Shown here: piece by piece, positions 25,068-36,620 of the stretch | Layout of the letters: the number at the start of each line of letters is the position of its first letter | How positions within the stretch are numbered: the stretch's first letter is position 1 | Assembly: GCF_000150275.1 (NCBI RefSeq) | Contig: NW_002060943.1 | Span: forward strand, 11,842,878-11,906,877 | From: Trichoplax adhaerens | Lineage: Eukaryota; Placozoa; Uniplacotomia; Trichoplacea; Trichoplacidae | DNA: 64,000 bases | Direction of reading: 5' to 3' | Notes under the pieces: model-generated | What the model was told of the DNA's origin: nothing | Databases searched by the model: none | Seen by the model: the letters and a program-made list of their open reading frames with translations, nothing else | Made by a program: the position numbers and the translations under genes

Positions 25068-25512
25068 TTTAAAGGTAAATTTTCGATCCTAACTTTATTA
25101 CATAAATTAAAGCTTCAATTTGTCATGAAATTTCTGCTCTTTGTCAAAATTCTAACCTATTAATTTACTTTTATTACAGCCTTGATAGCACATTACGTAC
25201 ACGTTTCCAAGTATCCCGTCTATTTCATCATTATCATTTGTATAAATTACATATTAAACTACAACAGAATCAGTAACGAATTTTACCTGCCACAACTTTA
25301 GTAAGGTACGCTAGCTTACATAATGCCGGTTTTACTTACCTTTCAAGTAAATCTCTACATTCTAATACGAATTAATCTTGACTATTACTACTATACTATA
25401 CTTCAATGAACTAAAAATCATTTCAACTCAACGTACAAGTTTAATATCATCATCCAATTATAATTATTAATGCGATTCCAATCTTTAAAATATTACTTTT
25501 AAAGTTGTAAGA
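25068..25512. other. Convergent 3' gap PACS/PARP1
   Basis: Shortest gap in the window (445 bp). AT-rich, without exons or repeats that I can see. Confidence 0.5.
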
Positions 25513-28500
25513 TTAGTACTTGTAATTGAATTTCATCCTCACAAGGTACTTCATTCTTATTTGTGAGACATCGTAAACGATATATCTAGGTATAGAGTTA
25601 AGTTTGAAAACATAAAATCTTAATAATTGTATTTGGCTATTTTACTGTACAGAATATACGTATAACGATTAAATTTTTCATAACATTATAAAGTGATTTG
25701 GATACTCGTTGTATAATAAACTGGAATTAGTCACTTTAGACTTTGATGATTTGCCTAATGGTACCACGGTGCCATTTTCAAGCGTTATAGCTTGTGATGG
25801 ATTTGGTGCTGTTCCTCCGAGACCTACATCAATAAGCAAACTCAATTAATCTTACAATTTTACAATATTTGGCATTTCTATGTGTATAAAAAGCATACAG
25901 TATAATATGTACGCGTATGTATGCGTTATAATATGAATAAAATTTCTAAAATCTGAATTACCTTTAGTGCTATGCGTATCCTTTGGTAATTTTGTGATAT
26001 ATTTAGACTGCTTTAGCTCATGCCTGAGAATTAATTATACACAACTCTATTACTATACAAACAACCAATAACAATTTAAAAACGTTTTAACTCAATCCAA
26101 TCTACATTACTTACATGTTACCAAGGGCTACTTCACAAAGTAGTAATAATCCTGTTGGACTTCCAGAATTTGTATTGCAGTAATTTGCACTCTGCAATTA
26201 AACCTTGTCAGTAAGCTATAGGATGTTTATCTATAATAATTAATAATTATTCCTGATGATAATCGTTCATACTCTACCTTTGATACCATATCTAATAAAT
26301 AAAAGTATACATGAATAAACATCAGAAAGAGCATACTTTAAATTAATTATACACTACTTTAACAATCACTAATTAACTAGAATCTTTAAACCTGCAAAGT
26401 AGACCCCTTTGCCAAACATGTATCCGGTCTTACATTCAATTGTTATTCCAAAAATAAATATTCAAATCAGCAAATCAATTCGATTGGTATATAAACAAAC
26501 AACATAAGGATATACTTAAAATTGACTACCAGTATAACAACATTTACAGCAACTTACAACAGGTGCTTCAGGAGGGGCAATTCTCAACCCCTGCGACAAT
26601 ATACCAACAAAATTTGTAACACGAGAGCCATGCCATAATAGCATCCGGTTATGAAAATCTTTATAGTCTTCGTATCTTCCCTCTTCTCCATGCCTATTAA
26701 CTTTAAACACCTATAATACAATAAATATCAATTAATAAATTCTCAACTTCTACATTATTAATATTATAACGTTATACAATAATTAAATTAATATTCACCT
26801 CTTTAACTTCTAACGTATATGAACTATGAGTTGAAGCATGAGTATTTTTAGTATATTTTTGTACCATTTCAAACTCGTCACTTCCATAATCTAAAAGCTA
26901 TAACAGCCACGAATAGTAAAGTAATTAGAATGTTGATAAAAAATAAACTTTAAATAAAATATCAACAACTTTATAGATATTTACATCAAGATCTGTTTTT
27001 AAGCTCTCATAGTGAGTATCGACAGGATCCTTCCCGGAGTCTTTTGCTGTTTTAATCAAATTATAAGCAACGGCAATATCCAATAGATCATCCAACATGG
27101 ATGTCTTGGCCTATAGCAAATTAAATACTTGTTAATCATACGACTGAGTCTATCTTGAAGGAATAGCTTAATATAATCCAAATAATATCAGTATACAATC
27201 ATCTAATATACTGTACAAATAATAACTAAATTAGTCTTTATATTAATAGATTTATACACAACATAGTTAACATCATAGACGTATATATATATATAATACT
27301 TGTATCAATTTTGGATCATCTAAGATAGCAGGTGCTTTCAATCCAAAATCGTGCGGAATCAATGTGTAAAATTTATTCGTTGCATCCACAATTTTAGTTC
27401 GACTGCTTTGATTTGAAATAAGCTGTTGCAGTTTAATGATAATTGTAATTAATAATTATATAATATATCAGTGTTACTCAATAAGTAAAATAACAAATAT
27501 TCGATCCATAAATAAACTGCTAGTATAATACGTCTTACATCTTGCAGGTTACCAAGTACTTGATACGCATCTTCAATCTGTTTTTTTGATAAATTTCCTA
27601 ACGGCATCTTCTTCAAATCAATCTTATTATACAGATAAAGGATACCAAATGTAAAATTAAAATTAAACATTTTTAGGAAACTCATTCAATATAATACAAA
27701 ACTTTATCATTATATTTACCTCAAACTCGATAAGAGCTGCTTTCATAGCTTGTACATCAAAGATTAGCTTAATGAGATCGATTATTGCAGAAGGTAACTG
27801 ACTACAGCTGCCAGCTGCTACTGCACTAGCCTGAAGTGCTTCGTCATCCTATTGCCAAATATTCATTATATTATTAAATTATTGGGATAAAGACAATATT
27901 GATATTCAAACACTATCGTAGCTGATTTACGAGTATACTTACCTGGCCATAATCTATATCAATCGGATAGAACTTGCCAGGTACTTTTTCGAATGAATTT
28001 CGATTACGAAAGGTATTTCCTAATTAATAACAGGCGTAGTTCTGTTTTAATTGAAGTTATTGGTGCATACAAAATTTAGTTTAAGTAATAAGCTTTAAAT
28101 TCTTTTTACCTGTCTTTTCATAGTAAACTGCTTCAAATTCGGATACAACTTCATGTTTATGTAATTGCTATTATATTAAAAAAATTAAGGTAATAATAAT
28201 GCGAACATAAAGTCACAACTAACCGCAATATGACCGATAAATAATTATATAAGTGTATTTCTACTAAAAATCATGCATTACTTCAACTTTTTTGCCACCA
28301 ATTTTGGTACCGACTCGACCCCAAGATCGAAAAATGAAATATCTAATCAGTTGCAAGGAAAATATAATTGATTACTCTACCATGGATGTTTTGTTATATT
28401 ACTCAATTTTCGACATTTACTTATTTCCGACATCACTCCCTAAAGCTTGAATTTTATAAAACGAATTAGTACCACGTATAATGTCGACTAATCCAAGAGT

Positions 28501-31500
28501 GACACTATAGACAGCATTGTTTGGGCCTTCTAGTACATGGCAAGTCTCTGCTTTTCCTATTTATTGTTGAGATTGCAAACAGAATTATACTCCAGCTCAA
28601 TAAATCTAATAAAGATTTCTCTATTAGCAACGTTGGTAACACAGTATATTACAAGCATCTACAATAACTGAAACACACACAGTATATTGCTTAAACATTG
28701 TCTTTGTCTTTGTTCAATGTAATATTTACTTGTTCTTATGCGGTAACTTGAGTACCTAGCAACAATCTTTTAGCATTCTAACCTGACTGTGGATCTACGG
28801 CCGCTTTACCCTTCACTTTCATTTTGATAACGCTACTCTTACCTATACAACAATACAGAACTTTTTAACAATCCGTTAAACTATATATATATATAAAAAT
28901 TATTCATTGGGCTGCTTACTTTTACTAGAAGCAATTTGTACATCCTAATAAATGATTACGAAACATTATTGTTAGTATATTATTTGCTTGAAATTAAATA
29001 TCCTTTAATAGTTACAAATAGGTAATTATACTGTATACCGTTCCATCAGTCCAATCAACAATATTGTGTTTAGATACAAGTGCTTTCGGATCTCCGTCAG
29101 TAACAGCAGTCAAGAAATCTTCATCAACGATAGGCAATTTTAATTCCCTAGCTTCTTTTATTTTCTTTCCGTTTTTCTTCACTTCGCCTAGGTTACAAAT
29201 CGTAACCAGGTCATGTCTTAGTACAGTTCTATACTTACACCAGATGGCATGTTAAGTTAAAGTTAAGCATATCTACTAGGCATGTGTGTAACAAAATAAT
29301 ACTGTAGCAAAGTAGTTCGTTGATCATTTTTCAATACCATTCGAGCTGATACACAGTACTATATCTGAAGAAAGATCCTTTTCAACGGTTCCACCTAGAC
29401 TTTCAATATCTTTTTTAAGTGCAGCCTAACAAAATTGTTCAATTCAGTTATGCTCAATTGAAGTTATTACCAAGTCTACAGCATATGTAGAGTCTATCAA
29501 TACAGCAAAGTGAATATCAATCTACCTGGGTTTTACTAAGCTTGCCAATGATTACAATAGCTACACCTTTAAGACATTTCTCTTTTCGTTTCTCTTTTCT
29601 GATAATAAATATATATCAAGAAAGAGATTGCAGTAGAATTCTGATATCCCACATTAGGTTTACTTATGATTAAAATCTAAGTGATACATAAGGCTTCGCC
29701 AATTGGCAACAACATCCTAATATAGGATCACTTAACAATTCGCTCATTCTTAAAATTCAATAAATTACTTAGGTGCAACAGCGGACGGTGTTGTTATAGC
29801 TGTTGTAGGTGTGGTTGGAGCTTTTTGCGTTAACTTTGGAAAAATTCTTTCTCCTGCCTTGAATTTAAAATCCTTCCTGAAATGACCATCAGAAAATTCA
29901 ATTTAAATAAATTGTTACGCTGAATAGCAGATTTACAGCAATCTTAACGTTAAGTAAGCAAATTGTTAACCATAGATTTGACAATAAATCACTTTATATG
30001 AAGATGTTTACGGTAGGTTTATTACTCGGTGAAACCTACAAAAAGTCCGAATCATTGCGAAGACTTTTAGAAATCTTCCAAGGCTTTCTTTTTGGTGCTT
30101 GTGTCTCAAACATACACTTTGTCCAGCTAGTTACATTACCAGTGCAACGATATCCATTACTGGAAGAACTACAATTTGAGACAAAATTAATTAGATTAAT
30201 TATTGGGCGTAAGTATCCTATATATTAAGAATAAGAATTTTCCGCAATGGGGGCCCCTTAAAGCATTTTTTGTATTTAATAATCATTATACATGTACTGT
30301 ATTTACAACATGCTACCAAGGTTTATATACTAATTAATAGTTTTATACCTGTACACTAGTTGTCCGTCTTTACATTCCTCACATTGTTGTAGCGCACCAA
30401 ATGCCATTCCATCAGTACAGCACTCTAGCAGCTAATATTAAGTAATTAATTACATTGGAGAATAAGAAAACTTACTAGTTATTTTAAGATCGCAATGTAG
30501 TCTTTCTAGCTTAATAACTACTGATAAAGAATTATGCAGTAATTAATATCAGCAGCATATATAATATAATTATAGACACTGTCTCAACCCATAATGGTCA
30601 AATTAGCAATAAATCGTTGCGACTTGTAAACCGTAAGGTCAGGTAGCGAATAAACTATACTATACTATACATCCAAAATGGAAAGGTTAAACGGACAACA
30701 ATCCTATTAAGCAATTGGGTAAAAATAGCTATATATAATTTTACTAGTAGATTGGTAGCTTACTCTGCTCTCGCCGCTAGGAATATTTTGATTGTTATTG
30801 CATAGCATAGTTCTTAACATGTCTAGGGTACAAGTTTTTTTCAATTTATCGTGAATACCCCATAAAAGCTTACTTTGTTCCTAAACGATTAGGATTATTT
30901 ATATGAATTGCACATTTTCAAAAATCAGGGTGTTCAGTATAATTGATAATCATCGTTAAAGTTTGCAACCTTTAATTTGGACTCTTCATCAATTTCTTCT
31001 TCAGTTTTCTGTTTTTTCGCTGGTTGATCGTTCTTACTTGCATTACCTCGCTTTTTCCCTTTAGGTTTCTCTACTCTGTTTGTATTATTAACATGTTAGT
31101 TGGTAGTTTGCAATTGCACCATTGAAATATAGTAACTAGTGCCGCCTTTAGATACAAAAATCTAATTTACTTTGTTGCGCCTAATAAGTCTGTTAATTCC
31201 TTTTGATCTGGCTTTTTCAATTTCTTAAAGTCCTTTAACGACTCAACACCGACAGTATCTGGAATATCTAAATCACTTCGAATATCTTGAAAGCAACCAG
31301 GATGGTACCAATATGTTATAAAGTTTAACATTGCAACACGAGAATCTGGATCAGGAGGCCGATCATGTCCTATACGGACATCGTCCTAATATACCATATC
31401 GAAAAAGTTTTGAAGATAAAGAATTTGATTTAACAATTAAAACCAATTGCGAAGACCTCAATGATTACCTTTTCGATAATTTCACCACAACATCTGCAAG

Positions 31501-33808
31501 AACCACGACTAGACTTTGCGTATTCCGTTTTTAAGCCAGTAAAGTGAATAACATTTCCTTGCGTGCTGCTGTTACCGGATACAATATTTTTTCTTAATTT
31601 CTCTTGGTCATCCCATCGTAACGATCCAAATCCACCGATATCTCCTTCACTACATGCGCTATTTTTCTTAAAGAAACAACTGAAATGATACCAATTGGGG
31701 ACCTAACAATAGAAAGGAACGCTTTAAAATCATTAAGCTGGCGTTACATCAGACCTAGATTCTTTTACTAGCTCAAAGTTGCCAAGGAAATATCCATAAT
31801 ACAGTAGTTAAAACATTTTCAACTAAGAAATTATCATGACAAATTCAGACTATCGTTATATGATGAAAAGATTCTACTTCGTAAGGAAATCGACTAAATG
31901 GTTTAAGCGAATATTGAATACCTGGATTTTTAATTCAGTTAACTCATGAAGAAAAGCCTGATAGAAGCTGTACTTTTATCAGCCATATACTTCAATCTGA
32001 GCAAATTAAAATTAGCTGTAGTCCTGAAATGCAGCACTCTACATGCTGTAAACTATGTCATTATGCGACATCAGCAATAAGCATATTAATAAAGTATTCT
32101 GTACTATCCAATACGTCTTAGGCTCTCGGTCTAATAATACAAAATTAATTAATGACTATTATTTTTGTAACTAGGCCTAACTGCATTTATTAATTAATTC
32201 TGCACTGAAAGTGAAGCACTTTAAATCTTAATTTCACTGGAAGCAGCGATACTGCATAATAATGTTCAATTGCGTTATTATAAACAGTCAGTGTATCCTT
32301 TCTGCAAAGCAGTAAGATTTACTGCTAAAAGGCTCTACATGGTTTTCAATTATAGTTTAAGATCTATTAAAAGCTATCTTAACATATTCAGATCTAACCT
32401 TTCCGTCAAAATGCATGGACTATAAAGAAAAGAGAAAGAAATAATAATAATAAGAACTTGATGAGAAATAGAGAAATGACGTTGAAACTTTAGCTGTCGA
32501 CATTAAAATTACCAATTAGACCTTTTAATATTCAACTTTATTTCAAGCAGTATAATATGTAATTTAGCGATCGTAAATGACGAAAATTATTTACTTGACA
32601 CACATCCAATAACTCCATAGCAAAGTAGCATAATAATAAATAAAGTATGATATGCAGCACACTAGTGAATATAGAGTATTAAAATTCTGTAAATGATGGC
32701 ATTCCGCAATGTAGAGAACAGAGAATGTCAACTACTGTAGTCAAAAATAATATAGAATGAAGGTAATACTGTGATCTAGCTGATACAAGTATCAGCAAGG
32801 GGATATCTTCAATTAAACTAGTCATTTACGATAGTCAATATACGAGACAAACAGAACTATACTCGTAAATATCAAACAGGGTAAAAGATAGATCGCTAGC
32901 AAGTAGTTGTAAAGTAAACGATGAGAAGGGAATACGGAGCCGCAGGGAGACCATGATGAATCAAGTTAGTAAAAGGGCAAAAATTGCATTTGGATTGAGC
33001 TGAAAACTTGAATGTTATTCACTGCTATTCATGCACTCTGTCGATATTCTAGGAATTGTCAACATTGCCGCTTGCTGATCTTGCAGTCATACCAATTCGA
33101 TATAAAGGAAAAATGAGAAGGCAATCTAGCACGGATATAAGATACAACATATATCGAATTGTACTGGTGAAAGATACCTTACTACTGTACTAAATCAAGG
33201 ATAACCACTTGCTGAAAGAGGAGAGAAAAGTAAGTCCACCCACCCTAGTGGATTGCGTGAGTTCAGCAGATGGTTTCTACTTTTGGTGCAATGGAAATAT
33301 TTGTAGATTTGCAGACGCTGTAGCATTACCAACAAGTGGTTCAGTTCAAAAGATGAGAAAGTAATGGGGCAGAGATCTTCATGCAAAACAAAACGATAAC
33401 ATGAACTGTATCAGTCGAACATGATAACATCTATGGATTAAATTTGTATTTTGGCCATTAGGTATAAAAAAAGATTCCATTGAAATGATGGAGAAAAACA
33501 TGTGGATCGCATGACATGCATGGAGTCGATTGTTGTGGTTGGCTATCTTGTGTCATGGGGTAGTAGTATGCAACATGGTAGCAGTTTAAGCGAGTTGTGG
33601 AGTATAGGATGATTATTGTCACAAGTAGGTAAGTTAACTAGATTGCAGTTTGATGAAACAATATCTGACAACTTGTCTCAGCTCGTACCTGCACCATCAC
33701 TGCTAAACGGAGAGTATCTTTGCCAATGTTGCTACGACAAAGTTTGCACGCAGCTCGGTTGGATTTTGCATATTCTGCTCGGAAAGGCAAGTCGTTACTA
33801 TCAGTCAT
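25513..33808 (-). CDS. PARP1: Poly(ADP-ribose) polymerase 1 (30 exons)
   Basis: Nuclear DNA-break sensor that makes poly(ADP-ribose) from N A D+. Exons (minus): 33689-33808, 32399-32419, 31469-31702, 31171-31385, 30970-31075, 30764-30880, 30349-30431, 30040-30168, 29769-29876, 29526-29598, 29338-29425, 29039-29187, 28920-28944, 28783-28842, 28421-28556, 28282-28342, 28110-28167, 27943-28019, 27720-27848, 27539-27622, 27300-27422, 26985-27110, 26799-26897, 26558-26710, 26392-26428, 26278-26291, 26115-26191, 25962-26023, 25706-25823, 25513-25585. Total 984 aa (human 1014). All domains are in order: zinc fingers 1 and 2 (CKLC..HFSC, CRCC..HPGC), a lysine-rich nuclear-localisation linker, the third zinc domain ([18 protein letters not shown]), BRCT, WGR (WGRVGT), the regulatory domain ([15 protein letters not shown]) and ART. 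The catalytic triad is His834 (LLWHGSR), Tyr868 (GKGVYF) and Glu961 (LLYNEY). The Glu codon is split GA|A by an intron. Three of the thirty exons are 25 nt or shorter. Confidence 0.97.
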
Positions 33809-34615
33809 CCTGTCTTGACTAGAAAAAAAATGGCTCTCTTTAACTAAAAAGTGAAAACTTGTGTCCGTCAGATACAAGGATTAGACAACAATAAAAAATT
33901 TAATCCATGCTGAAAAGGAACCAAATGATTTCTTCCCAAGTTAAGACCATTTCGTTCGTCTGTTTCAGCTGGCCAGCATGGCTTCGTTGCACAGCGACAA
34001 CAAAACATCGTCTTGATCTCCAATTTGAAAATAACTTGCAACTATCATCTAGTCCAACACCCAATCCTTATCCACAGTCATCATTATCGACTATCATTGC
34101 ACAACATAGGTTGGATACTTACATGAATCTCCTGACTTTTAAGAACAAGTTATGAGACCGGAAAGTTGCTACTACAAGACTGCGAGCTAAACGATCACGC
34201 GGTTGCTTGTCCGAACTTGTTACACAACGACTATCATTGGTACTCGCGATGTTATTGTTTTTGCCGATGCCTATACAACATGATGTTATGATTGCCAATC
34301 GGCTATAGTACAGTATATCAACAGGATAAATGATTATTCTACTCTATTGTATTGGCGGCGCGGATTATATGTATACTGGATGGCCATCCTGTTCTATAAA
34401 TGGCCGATGGAGGCTTGATTGGCAGTTGCAATCATGAGAGAAAATCAACGTCGCGATCTAAAACTAGTGGAGCTAGAGACTGTAACATGGCCTATTGGTG
34501 TTGCCATGACTGACAATGGCGTTGTGTGCTGTCTGTCAGCTTTCATTTCCTTCATTTGCTATTTTGAGGAAATGCATTGCTAGCTAGAGATTTGTTATGG
34601 TCCCTAGTCCCAGCC

Positions 34616-34658
34616 TTTTGCATAAATTACTTTCTACACGACAGTAATTTATGCAAAA
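34616..34658. repeat. Perfect 16-bp inverted repeat, 11-nt spacer
   Basis: Left arm ttttgcataaattact (34616-34631) and right arm agtaatttatgcaaaa (34643-34658) are exact reverse complements. The arms contain an octamer-like ATGCAAAA. It sits about 0.8 kb upstream of PARP1 and 2 kb upstream of arginase. Function unknown. Confidence 0.9.
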
Positions 34659-35293
34659 TGGCTACGGCTATTGGAACAAGGCCAAACGGGTTGGTAGTGG
34701 TAGGCGTTGTACATGCATGTGATCATATTACAGTTGTCTACGAATTAAAAGGAAAGAGAAGGACAGACAATTGCAATGCTCTGGTAGTACAGTAGTAGTG
34801 TAGAAGGCTCTCTTATAAAATTGCATCTATTCTATCATGGGGACTCCATGACTACTAGAAGCTTAACGATACTGGAACCTCCATCCAACGATGGAGGTAC
34901 GGTACAACAACGACTAATAAAATAGTCCATGGAGGCATGATGGACGACTACTGCAGTAAATTTTCCATGTTTCTAGGAGTCCATGGAACAAACTAGAACT
35001 GTACTGCAGTGTTGGTTGCTGTCAGCTGCTGCAACTTTCATCTCTTTAATATTAACTTACAGCATACAGCTGGAAAAGTATAGCAGGAAATCAATTTCTA
35101 TTCCTTGTAACCATAGCCTAGTAATTGGACTGGAATGGATAGCGTGTTATCTTATTGATCGTTTTTGCAGCCGATACCTGCTGTGATAGCGCAAGATAGC
35201 CATTCGTTATTATTTTATGAATTTGAATACTGTGCAAGATTGTATAAATGACTTCTTAATTAGTAACAAGTTTGACCACCGAGTGCAACGAAC

Positions 35294-36104
35294 ATTCTGC
35301 CTGTAGGAGAATATTACTAGTAATAACATAAGATTTGAGAATTTTCAAGTTAGCGTATCCAATCTATTTCTGTAGTCCCTAACTAATAATGGACACCTTG
35401 TACTGTAAAGCGCTATTTCGCGGCGGCCTAGCTAACAGTAAAGTTCTTGTCATCTCTCAGAGGATGACCAGACTCTTTTTAAGATGGGGTAGTATGGCTA
35501 CATTCTGCCTGTAGGAGAATATTACCAGTAATAACATAAGATTGAAGAATTTTCAAGTTGGCGTATCCAATCTATTTCTGTAGTCCCTGACTAATAATGG
35601 ACACCTTGTACTGTATTAAAGCGCTATTTAGTGGTGGCCTATTGCATGCATGCTGTAGCCAAACTAGCTAACAGTAAAGTTTTTGTCATCTCTCAGAGGA
35701 CGACCAGACTCTTTTTAAGATAGGATAGTATGGCTACTGTAGGAACTGTATTAACAGAATCGCAGACCACGAGTAGGAAACCTCCTTTCCTGCTAGTGCA
35801 TGCATGCTGTAGCCAAACTAGCTAACAGTAAAGTTCTTGTCATCTCTCAGAGGACGACCAGACTCTTTTTAAGATAGGATAGTATTGGCTACTGTAGGAA
35901 CTGTATTAACAGAATCGCAGACCACGAGTAGGAAACCTCCTTTCCTGCTAGTGCATGCATGCTGTAACCAAATTAGCTAACAGTAAAGTTCTTGTCATCT
36001 CTCAGAGGACGACCAGACTCTTTTTAAGATAGGATAGTATGGCTACTGTAGGAACTGTATTAACAGGATCGCAGATCACGAGTTGGAAACCTCCTTTCCT
36101 GCTA
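35294..36104. repeat. Mosaic tandem array, 208-bp and 154-bp units
   Basis: A block starting attctgcctgtaggagaat occurs at 35294 and 35502 (208-bp period). A second block starting gctaacagtaaagtt occurs at 35431, 35667, 35821 and 35976 (last spacings 154 and 155 bp). The longer unit is interrupted in its second copy by an added tgcatgcatgctgtag segment, which then becomes part of the shorter unit. This is stepwise, nested tandem duplication. Confidence 0.9.
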
Positions 36105-36620
36105 GTTGTCTATGATAGTGCTTGCGTCCATTAATTTAGCACCAGGATTGCCGTGATCCAACTTGATCCATTTTAAGCAAATCTTGTCTAATCGGATTAC
36201 CCTTCCCACGCTTGTAGCCGACATGATACTGCAGTACTTTGATCCATACGAGTACAGTCCTTGTTTATTTACAGACGGATAGCCATTTTAGCTCCATTGT
36301 GCAAATATCTACTCTCTATTCTTACTGTTTTACTCACGTGTGCTCCTCTAGCGTAGAGGGTCTCTAGTGTATATTACTCCACCTTGAACAAACTGCATGC
36401 ATGACTAATGCATGATTGCATGTTGTCAACAACGAGCATACCGTATTCTATCACAGTGTTGCATCGCCATCATCGATATTAAATAGAAAAGAAAAGTCGG
36501 TTAGCGGCCATTGACGGACGGTTCTAGAAATCTTCAAGCAAAAACGTTAGTTGTTTGTAGGCAAATTGGAAAGTTGATTTTTATCTCCCCATTTGGCCGT
36601 CCAAAAGTTTGGATACAATC

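Larger units (their letters stand above)
33809..36620. other. Divergent 5' gap PARP1/arginase
   Basis: Holds a perfect 16-bp inverted repeat (34616-34658), a 9-bp hairpin near 34877-34898 (acctccatc / gatggaggt) and a mosaic tandem array at 35294-36104. Open frames at 33907-34155, 34577-34795 and 34983-35186 show no recognisable protein and cross the inverted repeats. Confidence 0.55.

Noticed and set aside
33638-33877. Separate small zinc-finger gene on the minus strand
   Set aside because: It is PARP1 exon 1: zinc finger 1 begins here and continues through a 21-nt micro-exon into the exon at 31469-31702 with matching phase.
33907-35186. Three plus-strand open frames upstream of arginase
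   Set aside because: They cross inverted repeats, lack splice-compatible neighbours and resemble no protein family known to me.
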